Shown here: one piece after another, positions 44,660-53,634 of the stretch
Layout of the letters: every line of letters starts with the position of its first letter
Numbering within the stretch: position 1 is the stretch's first letter
DNA from: Pricia mediterranea
GTDB lineage: Bacteria > Bacteroidota > Bacteroidia > Flavobacteriales > Flavobacteriaceae
DNA length: 64,000 nt
Assembly (NCBI RefSeq): GCF_032248455.1
Contig: NZ_JAVTTP010000001.1
Coordinates: 806,001 to 870,000 of the forward strand
Direction of reading: 5' to 3'
The notes under the pieces: generated by a model
What the model was told of the DNA's origin: nothing
What the model saw: only the letters and a program-made list of their open reading frames with translations
Database searches by the model: none
Position numbers and translations under genes: made by a program

Positions 44660-47600
44660 TGTTGTCTATATCTAATTCGTTATATATCATATTGTTGAAG
44701 GAATAGTTGAGCGAGGCGGTAATGGGATGTACGGTCACCGACGAGACGGTTGCCGGCAGGAATCGGGCGTAGGCGGTCTGGTCTATCTGTTCTGGTTCCA
44801 AGGCGCGCTTTTTGGCCAGATCCAAGGTCTCGTTTACGATATCCATCAGGTCGTTCCACTGCCATTCCCCTGTAAATCGGGGCGTCATAGCCATCAACAT
44901 CACCTGGGGCGGCTCGGAATTGGGCCGATCGTAGTGGAAGGTTACGCCAACATCTTCCGTTTTGGAGGGAATGACCTCGGTCCACTCGTCCAGCAGAAGT
45001 CCACATTGCCGCTGAGTCTTATCAAAAGGTACGGCATAGTGGGCGGTGTACAATATCTTATCGTTTAGGATTTCGTGGTTTTCCGGATAGTCCAAAGCCA
45101 ACCAACTATCGTTCTCCTGATAGGGCAGCTGTACGGGATGGATCTCCAAGGTATTCGTGGTAAAGGCCTCCCGTAGGGCGACCACATTTTCCCAGTGGTG
45201 AATTTTTTCACGTACCCGTGCTACCCCATACCGCCATTCGTCCAAGGGGAAATCCACTTGGGCGGTATGCTCCAGGTAATCCATCAGTTGGCCGGTATCG
45301 TTAAAGGAATTGGACCACTCATCCGCCTGTTTTTGGGGAAGATCAAATTCGGGTACCATTTTAAAATCCGCCCCGAAAAGCTGCTTCCCGGCATCCTGAA
45401 GCAATTCCACCTGTTTTTTACTGGCGGTCAGGGCAGCAGCCTCATCCACCAGTTGCTGGGATTTCTGGGTACGCTTGTCCAAATCTGCATCCACGAGCCC
45501 TGCATAGGTATTCAATTCATCGGCAAACAGGACGATCTGGTCTTCCTGATCCGTTAAGGTCATGGGATCCACATCAAAATCGTCTATCGGAAGTTCGGCG
45601 TTCACCGCAGCGATCAGATCGGCCAACTTGGCGTGATTGGCATTCAAGATGGCCACAAATGCATCTTTCTTAGTTTCAAAAGCGTTGCCTTTGGTGGTCA
45701 GTTTATTCCTGAATTCCAATGGAGTGGGCAATTGGGGCGATTCGGGAAGGGTCGTCACAAGGCGTTCGGCACTATAGAGTAGTTCAAAACGCTTTTCATC
45801 CGGGGTTGTCGGATCCAAGTTGTCATACTCCGTCAGGGCAGTTCCGAAATCGGTCAACCTTTGTTCCCAACGTTGAATCAAAGCCTCTACCTTCTCCGCC
45901 ACGGCCTTGTATAACACCCTTCTTCTATCATAGGCAAAACCGATCCCCGTCTGTGGCAATCCATAGGCGCTCAGCCTTGCGAGAATATCGATCAGATCCG
46001 TTATAAACGTATCGATATCCGATAAAAGTTGCGCCCTGTTGGTTTCGGGATCTGCTACCAAGGGGGACAAGGTGCCCAAGTAGGTGCCGATGTCCGTCCT
46101 ACTATTTTCGATGCCCTGCTTGGCTACCGCGATTCGGGTATCGTCCAAGAAGAGGGACTCGTTCTCGGCCGACTTCGATTCCGTGGGCAAAGAAACATCC
46201 ATGGGCTCCAAAGGGCGCGATTGGAGAAGAAGACTTCTCAGACTGTTCATCTGAGCGGCCAATTCAAAGAAGCTGATCCTGCCGGGGATGCGTTCCGTAT
46301 ATTTTATTTTTATTTCGGCATCGGGCCTGGGGGCAAAGGTATCGTGTATGTGTTTTATTATACGATCGTCCAAGGCCGTCATGGCCTGGTCGTTATCGGT
46401 ATTTACCAAATACAGGAGATCGATAGGCTGTAGGTCGAGCGCCTTTTGGGTAATCTGCTCTTTCTTTTCCGTATCGGAAACATGGTCAAAATAACTGACG
46501 ATAGCGGCAACATCGTCCTCATCGGGCAATACCGAGTTGAGCCAGCTATTGATGGCCGGCTCGCCCTGTGACCTTGGGGTAACGGGCATGCTGTTGGGCG
46601 AGACCGCGGGATCCACGTTTGTCTCAAATTGCAGGCCAAAGCGATGCGTAATGTTGATTCCGCTCCTTGGGGTCTGTACGACCTCCGGAATAGGCGGAAA
46701 ATTGCCCTTACTATAGGTATCCATGGTAGCGGCGGCCCTATCGTAATTGCCGAGCACCACCTGGTGTACACTTTCCGCCATGGCGACATCCGCTACGGCA
46801 TCGTTCAGGTTTTCAATATTCCGAACCTGCTCGTTTATCGCATTGATGATGGCCTGCGAAGGAGCGTCCGGGCCCGAGGTCTTGAGAATATTTTCCTTGC
46901 CAAAGGGATAGGAGGTATTCCCGGTTTCCTTGATATGTTCTATGAGGCCAAGGCCATCGACCACGTTACTTGCCTCAATGGCTTCTATGGCATCGGTATC
47001 CTCGGTTCTGGTATCCTTTAGTTTGTCCGCCCTGAAGGGGAAGGCTTTTCGCAGTTTATGGATATGGAAATCGATGAGGGTAAGGCCCGTATTTTGGTCG
47101 TGCAGTTCCCGTTCCAGATAATAGCCCAACAGGGCGGATAGACTTTGCCCGGAACGAACCCCTTCAATAAGCGAAAGGGCCTTACGCACCCGCTCCGAGG
47201 AGAGGTTGATCTCAAAAGTCTCCGGGTCGTCGTCGGACATATAGGCGTTTCTTAGGATGGCCGCGGTAACGGCGTGGTTCAGGGAGGGGGCGGTGATAAA
47301 ACCACCGTTGGTGGCATCGGTCATCAACTGGGGTTCGTCCGGCTGGTTAAAATGTTCCTTCAGCTCCGGGTCCTCTAAATTTTTCGGTTCCAAAACCTTA
47401 TTTTCCGGCCGTATGTCTTCCAACCAGCCGTAGGCCCCCAAATAGGTTCCTTTTTGGTAAGGGGTTTCAGAATCGATATTTTCCCTAAACCGCATAGCGG
47501 CCAATTGGTAGTTCATAAAACCGTTCTTCCAGGCATCCAACCGATAGGTACAAAGGTCGATATGCTCCGTAAAAGCCCGTTCAAGCCTTGCCGTCGGGGC

Positions 47601-50273
47601 TTTGGCGAGGTGTTGCAAGGCATTTAATTGTTCCCTGAGATAGGCCGTAGCCAATTCCGTATTCAGAATGGTGGGGATGTAATCGCCTAGGCTAAGGTTC
47701 TGGGAACCCGTAATGACCTCATCCGTACGATAGAGGTATTTCCACTTGCTTTCTGTCTCCTGTACTTCGGGCTGTACGTGCATAAAGGCGGGATCGAGTT
47801 TTGCCGCCCTGAATTCCGAGGTAGAAATTCGGTTGGCCTTTAGGTTCAGGTCCAGACTTACATTGATATATCCCATATCCAGGGAATGCTTCAACATAAG
47901 GTATAGCAAGGCAGTGGGAATCTTATTGTCCAAAAATCCCTGTTGTTTTCTAAGGGTGTCGTGGGAGGTATTGGCGGCTTCAATAAGCCATTCAATATAG
48001 TTCTTGGCATCGGGTTCCGGGGTATAGGAACGGATGGGCTCCGTTTCCGATAATTTCCGGTCGTCTATCAGGTCCCTGTACAGTTTGTTTTCGCTTTTCA
48101 GGAATATCTTTTCGAGGATATCCGGGATTTCATCCCCCTTATGACCAAAGTCCCTGAGTAAATCCATCCCACTGGTAGCATAGAATCCGGCTATGACAAG
48201 GGATATGGCGTTGGACAGGCCCCCGTGGAGTTTGAATCGGTTCACAATGGCCTCATAACTCTCCGCATATCGCTGGTAGAATTCCACCGAAACCGGATTA
48301 AGTCCCACGATATCCAACAGCAGTTGATGGGCGTCCTCCCCATCCTTGCCCACGAAGGCAATATCATTTCGTACCGAGGCAAAGTCCGTATCGAATTTTT
48401 GGAGGATTTGGTACAGTTTGCGGAGGAAGGAATCGCTCCCGTCGGTCCATGGTATCCCATGAGGTCTGATAAGACGCCTCTCCCCAAGCCAACCGAGATC
48501 GGAAAAGGTGGTGGCAGGAAGAATTCCGTAGGGCTGATTCCCGATTTTTATGGCCGGGACAGGGCCCCGGCCACTGACAAAATTATTCATGAACCAGCGG
48601 GTTTTTTCCATATCGTCATCACTGAACACTTCCTGCATCATGGTTTCCATCATATATCCCATGGTAGCCGGGAACAGGGCAATGTTCATGGCCTTGGCCT
48701 CACGTTGGTCGGTAAGGGCGGCATTGTAGGTTTTTTGGAAGGTGTGGTAGTCCACTCCCAGCCATTCCGCCAACCATTGTCCGTCCTTTTTCTGGAGCCA
48801 GTTGTGTTCTATGGAAAATTGTTCTTCATGTTTAAGGTGGTCAAAACTGGTATCGGCATCGTCTATAAAATCATGCCCCGAACCTTCTTCCTCGGTATTG
48901 TTGGTCGGGGTACCCTGTGGAAGAATAGTAAATCCCTTCTTGCTGTTTTCGTGATTTTTGAAAAGGGTCTCCAGCAATTCCGATCCTTTTTGTTCATCGG
49001 CGCTCAACTTCAATCCCAGGGCTACGATCCTATCAAAGCCCCTTACAGCCTGGATATCGGTCAAATTGATTTTGAAACCCAGTCCTTTAAGTACGGCCTC
49101 GTCAAAATCGACCATCCATTTGAGATCGTCGTTGACCTTCAGATTGCCGTCTTCCTGTTGTAGCTGCTCGTCATCCTCCAAGGAAGGATCGGGGCCCATG
49201 ATCAAGGGCGACGGTATTTGGTTTCCGATGACCTGAAAGGCAATATCGCTGTCGTTATTCGTATGGCTACTTCCCTGATAGCCGGTAACCACGAACCGGT
49301 CTGGCATCACATTGGTTTTGGGGGCCTGGGACCATGATTGCTGCTTGGTCTCCACCTCCTCGTCGTTGGGAAACTGTATAAAGAGTACCTTGACGTTGAT
49401 ACCATCTTCGGATACCCGCGTCTTATCGTCAAAGTTGGCGGGTTTTTGGTTTTTTAGAATGTCTGCCGCACTCCCTGCCCCCACTTCGGCCTCCAAGTCC
49501 TCGTAGGCATCCTCCTGTTTTTGCTTGTCGGTATGCGCCAGCCAGTAGTCCGCCCAGAAGGTGGTAAGGGTTTCGGCCTCGTTCTGTGGGGGCAGTTCCT
49601 CTACGGCAATGCTCAGGAAAAAATCGTTTTCCGCCACATTCTGCGGTTGGTCCGAGGTGTTGATAGGCTTGTACTGTTCGGTAATGTAACGGGCACGGCC
49701 AGATCCGTAGGTGGCCACCAAGGCCCTCCAAGCGGTACGCTCCATCGCTTCCCTACCGCCTGCCTGCCAGATACCATGCCAATATTTTTGGGCGCTTCTT
49801 ACCTCACTCTCGGACAAGACCGACTCAAAGGAATCAACGGCGCAATCGTCGGGATAAATACGCACCCAAAGTTGGTGCCTTTCCCTATCGTCACTGACTA
49901 CCTTTTTAAACCGTGTTTCTATTCGCACCGGCATCAATAGGAAGGGATAATCGTCACTCAGGCGGTCGACGAATTCCCTTGGGTCGGAGAAGGGGTCGTA
50001 TTGGGCGAGAATATCATCGGCTGCCAACAGTTGTTCCTCCAAGGTGATCTGCCACTGCCGGGCCTCTTCCTTGGCTCTTTTCTCCCTTTGTTCCAAGCGT
50101 TGTTTTGCCGCATTGTCCGCATCGCGGTCCGGATCGAAACCGCGCTGCAAGCGCTCCTTTTCCCTTTGGATCCTCTTTAATTTTTCCTTTTTAAGGAATA
50201 GCTGATGCTTGGCCTCGTCCCTGTTCTTTTGAACGGCGTTCAGGTTTTCCCTTATGTCGATAAAATCTGGCAT
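44652..50273 (-). CDS. Giant uncharacterised protein, 1873 residues (operon gene 4)
   Basis: No signal peptide and no membrane helix. The first 100 residues are highly charged and heptad-like (KKEKLKRIQREKERLQRGFD), a coiled coil. A folded region from about 110 starts with YPFLLMPVRIETRFKKVVSD and RHQLWVRIYPDDCAVDSFES. A notable motif is AIKIGNQPYGILPATTFSDL (about 572-592), with conserved-looking GRG and LRPH-type loops nearby. After about 900 there are long helical stretches, and the C-terminus turns beta-rich (LNYSFNNMIYNELDIDNNE). I know no characterised homolog. It lies between the 1116-codon gene (10 bp upstream) and the 624-codon gene. The size and lack of enzyme motifs suggest a structural or assembly role; this is inference. 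Confidence 0.85.
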   Translation of the reverse strand: MPDFIDIRENLNAVQKNRDEAKHQLFLKKEKLKRIQREKERLQRGFDPDRDADNAAKQRLEQREKRAKEEARQWQITLEEQLLAADDILAQYDPFSDPREFVDRLSDDYPFLLMPVRIETRFKKVVSDDRERHQLWVRIYPDDCAVDSFESVLSESEVRSAQKYWHGIWQAGGREAMERTAWRALVATYGSGRARYITEQYKPINTSDQPQNVAENDFFLSIAVEELPPQNEAETLTTFWADYWLAHTDKQKQEDAYEDLEAEVGAGSAADILKNQKPANFDDKTRVSEDGINVKVLFIQFPNDEEVETKQQSWSQAPKTNVMPDRFVVTGYQGSSHTNNDSDIAFQVIGNQIPSPLIMGPDPSLEDDEQLQQEDGNLKVNDDLKWMVDFDEAVLKGLGFKINLTDIQAVRGFDRIVALGLKLSADEQKGSELLETLFKNHENSKKGFTILPQGTPTNNTEEEGSGHDFIDDADTSFDHLKHEEQFSIEHNWLQKKDGQWLAEWLGVDYHTFQKTYNAALTDQREAKAMNIALFPATMGYMMETMMQEVFSDDDMEKTRWFMNNFVSGRGPVPAIKIGNQPYGILPATTFSDLGWLGERRLIRPHGIPWTDGSDSFLRKLYQILQKFDTDFASVRNDIAFVGKDGEDAHQLLLDIVGLNPVSVEFYQRYAESYEAIVNRFKLHGGLSNAISLVIAGFYATSGMDLLRDFGHKGDEIPDILEKIFLKSENKLYRDLIDDRKLSETEPIRSYTPEPDAKNYIEWLIEAANTSHDTLRKQQGFLDNKIPTALLYLMLKHSLDMGYINVSLDLNLKANRISTSEFRAAKLDPAFMHVQPEVQETESKWKYLYRTDEVITGSQNLSLGDYIPTILNTELATAYLREQLNALQHLAKAPTARLERAFTEHIDLCTYRLDAWKNGFMNYQLAAMRFRENIDSETPYQKGTYLGAYGWLEDIRPENKVLEPKNLEDPELKEHFNQPDEPQLMTDATNGGFITAPSLNHAVTAAILRNAYMSDDDPETFEINLSSERVRKALSLIEGVRSGQSLSALLGYYLERELHDQNTGLTLIDFHIHKLRKAFPFRADKLKDTRTEDTDAIEAIEASNVVDGLGLIEHIKETGNTSYPFGKENILKTSGPDAPSQAIINAINEQVRNIENLNDAVADVAMAESVHQVVLGNYDRAAATMDTYSKGNFPPIPEVVQTPRSGINITHRFGLQFETNVDPAVSPNSMPVTPRSQGEPAINSWLNSVLPDEDDVAAIVSYFDHVSDTEKKEQITQKALDLQPIDLLYLVNTDNDQAMTALDDRIIKHIHDTFAPRPDAEIKIKYTERIPGRISFFELAAQMNSLRSLLLQSRPLEPMDVSLPTESKSAENESLFLDDTRIAVAKQGIENSRTDIGTYLGTLSPLVADPETNRAQLLSDIDTFITDLIDILARLSAYGLPQTGIGFAYDRRRVLYKAVAEKVEALIQRWEQRLTDFGTALTEYDNLDPTTPDEKRFELLYSAERLVTTLPESPQLPTPLEFRNKLTTKGNAFETKKDAFVAILNANHAKLADLIAAVNAELPIDDFDVDPMTLTDQEDQIVLFADELNTYAGLVDADLDKRTQKSQQLVDEAAALTASKKQVELLQDAGKQLFGADFKMVPEFDLPQKQADEWSNSFNDTGQLMDYLEHTAQVDFPLDEWRYGVARVREKIHHWENVVALREAFTTNTLEIHPVQLPYQENDSWLALDYPENHEILNDKILYTAHYAVPFDKTQRQCGLLLDEWTEVIPSKTEDVGVTFHYDRPNSEPPQVMLMAMTPRFTGEWQWNDLMDIVNETLDLAKKRALEPEQIDQTAYARFLPATVSSVTVHPITASLNYSFNNMIYNELDIDNNE

Positions 50274-50283
50274 CTTCTCTGCT

Positions 50284-53200
50284 TTAGGTTTGTTTTGGCA
50301 ACATTTCGGCGGCGTGAACGGCCACCATTACCGGTACTTGATATAGGATATAGGCCAGTTCGGCCGAATTCATATCCTTGCTCCAGATAATATTCTTATC
50401 CTCGGGATTTTGATCTTCCTTTTCCGGTTCGTCGGTCGGATTAAAATCCGCTATTTCGATGGTCTCGGTTGCATTGGTAATTTCGAGGAAATTGCCCGTA
50501 GGTTGTACCCTTTCCCAAGAAAGGTCGTTCCACACATCGATGGGCTGATCGTCCGCAGGCTCCAGATCCAATCCGAAACGGGGTTCCCCTGGGCGTTCCT
50601 TGATTACAAAAAACCAACCCGGTTCGTCATCGGGATTGTCCCCTGTACCCCCTTGGGCCTCTTTGGCGGTAATGTCAAAACCAAAGAAGGTAATGTCCGG
50701 ATCCACCTTGGCTTCGTATAGCGGCGTTTTTACCTTATCCTTGGGCGGATTTTCCTCCTCCGAGGCGGACAGTTCCGTTAACACCCGTTCCACCCTTGAA
50801 TCGATGTTGCCATCATCGTCGAGTTGCCATTCCGCCTTATGGGCATAGATAATGGCATTTGGATATTTCTTTAACAGCTCTCCGCGGATGACCAGTACCA
50901 ATTCTTCTTCTTTGTCCCCTCCTTCTTCCCGGTGATCGTGGTCGCCCAATTCCGAAAATTTGGACCATCGGTGCAAGGGCGGAATGTCCCGCATCCTTTC
51001 CTTGAGCTCCTCTTCGGTAAGTCCGGTTTCTTCCGGCATAAAATCTGAAACATCCCAAAATTGCCTGAAGTAACTCCCTCTTTGATCTGTTGGGTATTCA
51101 CGCCACAACAGTTCCCTAGCAAATTCATGGTTCAGGCCCACCATATAGGCCTCTATAAACTTCTGGTTGGTCTCCAGAAGGGAAATACTGTTCTGGGAAA
51201 TAAAGTTGATGTTGGGCAGGAACAGTTCGGCGGAGATATTCTTTAATGGTTCGTACATGGGAATATCAAATTCCGGATAGGCCATGGCCTCCACGAATTT
51301 TTCCACCAACTGTAATCTTATCCGTGCGGGGATCAGTACTGCGTTAAAGATCATTTTGGGGATGGTAAGTTCCGGATTGATTACCGTAAAGGTAGTATTG
51401 ACCAACATGGCCAGGTCCAGTGCCGGTTTGGGTACCACCTTGCCAACGGTTCTACTCTTGTCCAAAAGATGGAAGGAATCCTTTAGGGCGGACTTAAAAT
51501 TGACGGCTTCCAGACTATCGGTTCCTCCAAAAGTGGGTGTAAATCCGGAATTGATGGGCGTTATTTTAAAGTCGGGACTTGTGGGCAGTTCATCTACCGC
51601 CTCGGGTTTCATATTGTCTTCCTTGACCGATTCCGCATTCCCAAGCTGTTTTTCCCAACGGTCGAACTGATAGAACAGATAGGCGAACACCGCTACTGCC
51701 GTTCCTAATATGGCCAGGATGGCGCCACTAGCGGAAAAGAGGAATAGCAACAACAGAATAATCAGTGCCAGCACTAGGAATACCCATTTTGACCAAGGAT
51801 ATTTTTTGATCCAGTCTCCCAACCACGGTGGAAGGTTACTAGGCTTGGCATCCTCGGCCACATCGTCTATGGTGGGCAGATCTGCAGGTACGGTTTTGGG
51901 AGGTGCCGGGAAGACCTCGCCGTTGTTAATCCTTTCCACGAGATTAAAGGGCTTTACAATTCCGTTAAAGGGAAGCGCCTTCATCAACCGGCTGCCAGGC
52001 CGCATCACCCTCCGCATAGCGGTCGAGGTGATCACCAAGGGAACCCTGCTCCGTTTTACAGTGCTGTGGACGGTAACGCCCTCGGCAATTACCCTTTTTT
52101 GTACTGGCCTGGTGAGAAAGAAAGCTTTTTCCGGATTGGCGGTTACCATGGGTCTTAGGTGTTTATCGTACCAAACCCATGAGGTTTCCTTGGCAAGCTG
52201 TGCCAACCGTATCTTTCTATTGGCCTCTAGGATATCCCCTACCTGTTTCCAGGCGGCCATCATATAATTTTCTTGGTTTTCCTGTACCACATGGGTGCCA
52301 AATCCGGCCGCTACCCGATATCTGGGATCTAAGTTGAGTTCGTGTACCCAGTTGTCGTTGGGGGAGATATCACCGCCGTCCCTTTCCTTTAGCAAGCGCT
52401 GCACAAGGGCATGCCAACGGCCATAAAGAGGTGCGGTGATCAGTGGATCCCTATCCTCCGGATTGTTTTGGGGATCTAGGCCCAGGCCCGAATCGGCATT
52501 GGCCTGCTCCGCCGTCTTGGCATCGTAGTCGTCCGCAAGATTGATAAAGCCGGCTAGGTCCTTCTGAAATTGGTGGGGGTACGGGTTTTGGTCCCAGTTG
52601 TCGTATTTCAATACGTCGTCTTTGTCTTCCTGCTTTAGGGTATCGAAGGGAATTTTCAGTGCCCCGCCCAATTTCAGGATACCTTCCAGGTCGGGATCGG
52701 TGATACCGCTTACGTTCACCCCGGGCTTTTGTACGTCGATCGGGCGACGGCCGACGCGACTATCCACAGGTCTTGGTTCCAAGAGCCGTACCAGGTATTC
52801 AAAGTCGCCTACAGTTCCCGTTCTAAAATACCATCTGTGGTAGTAGGGATGTAAGGCTGCCTGCTCCTTACCGGTGTAGGTTTCCCAAGCAATTTGTTCT
52901 ACGCCCGGGGTAGCGGAAGGGTCCAATCCCAGTCCGGCCAAGCGGCCGCTTTCAAAAGAGGGGACCAAAAAAGCGTGGTAGGGCGTATTGGGTTCCAACT
53001 TTCTTGGGCCTACGATCCTGGAATAGGCCAAATCGGGGTTTTTGTTCAGGAGACTTTTCAGATCGGCAATAACACCGTCTATTTCCGCCCCTTCGGCGAC
53101 GATATTGTCCTCCCCGTCTATCAGGGATTCATTGGCATGTACATGCGCCCAGGCCCATAGCTGATCCTTTGGGGGAAAGGTGGCCTCGGGATCGGTAGCT

Positions 53201-53634
53201 TCTATAAAATTCAGGGGCCTATAGATCATATTGGTCCCCTCCTTAAACTCGTCCTCCTTCAAGACCACTAAGGTCATCCATGGGGTAAGCCTATCATGCG
53301 CCTGCGGCACGGATGGGCTATAGCGCCACGGGAAATCCTCATCATAGAATTCCACGTAGGGCATATAGTTGGCTTCAAAGTTGGTGATCCAGTCCCGGGG
53401 TTCGTTCCTGACAATCGCCTTTTTATCGACCCCAATGATATCCCCAGGGCCGTACAGTGCTACATTTCGTACTATTTCCTGTTCCAGATCTGCTCCTTCC
53501 AAAGCGTTCCCCGTCACTTTGAGCTTAACGGGAATAACGGCCCTGGCCGTCGTTGCGTTGCCAGGATCTATCTTGTTGGCGATGCCCTGTCGTAGCCATG
53601 GTAAAAACGTATATGTTGCTATAGTATCGCTCAT
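50284..53634 (-). CDS. Uncharacterised protein with central membrane hairpin, 1116 residues (operon gene 3)
   Basis: No N-terminal signal. Residues 1-600 are soluble, with TPWMTLVVLKEDEFKEG, NTPYHAFLVPSFESGRLAGL and a Pro/Asp-rich stretch. At about 615-660, WVFLVLALIILLLLFLFSAS and a second hydrophobic run form two adjacent membrane helices with a short Gly/Ala turn, so both large soluble halves should lie on the same side, probably in the cytoplasm. The C-terminal half has beta segments (WFFVIKERPGEPRFGLDLEP, WSKDMNSAELAYILYQVPVM). I do not recognise a family. The stop overlaps nothing, but its start overlaps the stop of the upstream 1139-codon gene by 4 bp (ATGA). It may tether an assembly to the inner membrane; inferred. 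Confidence 0.82.
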   Translation of the reverse strand: MSDTIATYTFLPWLRQGIANKIDPGNATTARAVIPVKLKVTGNALEGADLEQEIVRNVALYGPGDIIGVDKKAIVRNEPRDWITNFEANYMPYVEFYDEDFPWRYSPSVPQAHDRLTPWMTLVVLKEDEFKEGTNMIYRPLNFIEATDPEATFPPKDQLWAWAHVHANESLIDGEDNIVAEGAEIDGVIADLKSLLNKNPDLAYSRIVGPRKLEPNTPYHAFLVPSFESGRLAGLGLDPSATPGVEQIAWETYTGKEQAALHPYYHRWYFRTGTVGDFEYLVRLLEPRPVDSRVGRRPIDVQKPGVNVSGITDPDLEGILKLGGALKIPFDTLKQEDKDDVLKYDNWDQNPYPHQFQKDLAGFINLADDYDAKTAEQANADSGLGLDPQNNPEDRDPLITAPLYGRWHALVQRLLKERDGGDISPNDNWVHELNLDPRYRVAAGFGTHVVQENQENYMMAAWKQVGDILEANRKIRLAQLAKETSWVWYDKHLRPMVTANPEKAFFLTRPVQKRVIAEGVTVHSTVKRSRVPLVITSTAMRRVMRPGSRLMKALPFNGIVKPFNLVERINNGEVFPAPPKTVPADLPTIDDVAEDAKPSNLPPWLGDWIKKYPWSKWVFLVLALIILLLLFLFSASGAILAILGTAVAVFAYLFYQFDRWEKQLGNAESVKEDNMKPEAVDELPTSPDFKITPINSGFTPTFGGTDSLEAVNFKSALKDSFHLLDKSRTVGKVVPKPALDLAMLVNTTFTVINPELTIPKMIFNAVLIPARIRLQLVEKFVEAMAYPEFDIPMYEPLKNISAELFLPNINFISQNSISLLETNQKFIEAYMVGLNHEFARELLWREYPTDQRGSYFRQFWDVSDFMPEETGLTEEELKERMRDIPPLHRWSKFSELGDHDHREEGGDKEEELVLVIRGELLKKYPNAIIYAHKAEWQLDDDGNIDSRVERVLTELSASEEENPPKDKVKTPLYEAKVDPDITFFGFDITAKEAQGGTGDNPDDEPGWFFVIKERPGEPRFGLDLEPADDQPIDVWNDLSWERVQPTGNFLEITNATETIEIADFNPTDEPEKEDQNPEDKNIIWSKDMNSAELAYILYQVPVMVAVHAAEMLPKQT

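Noticed and set aside
48225-49163. 312-codon frame antisense to the 1873-residue gene
   Set aside because: No recognisable domain, and the opposite strand is a continuous 1873-codon gene in a coupled operon.
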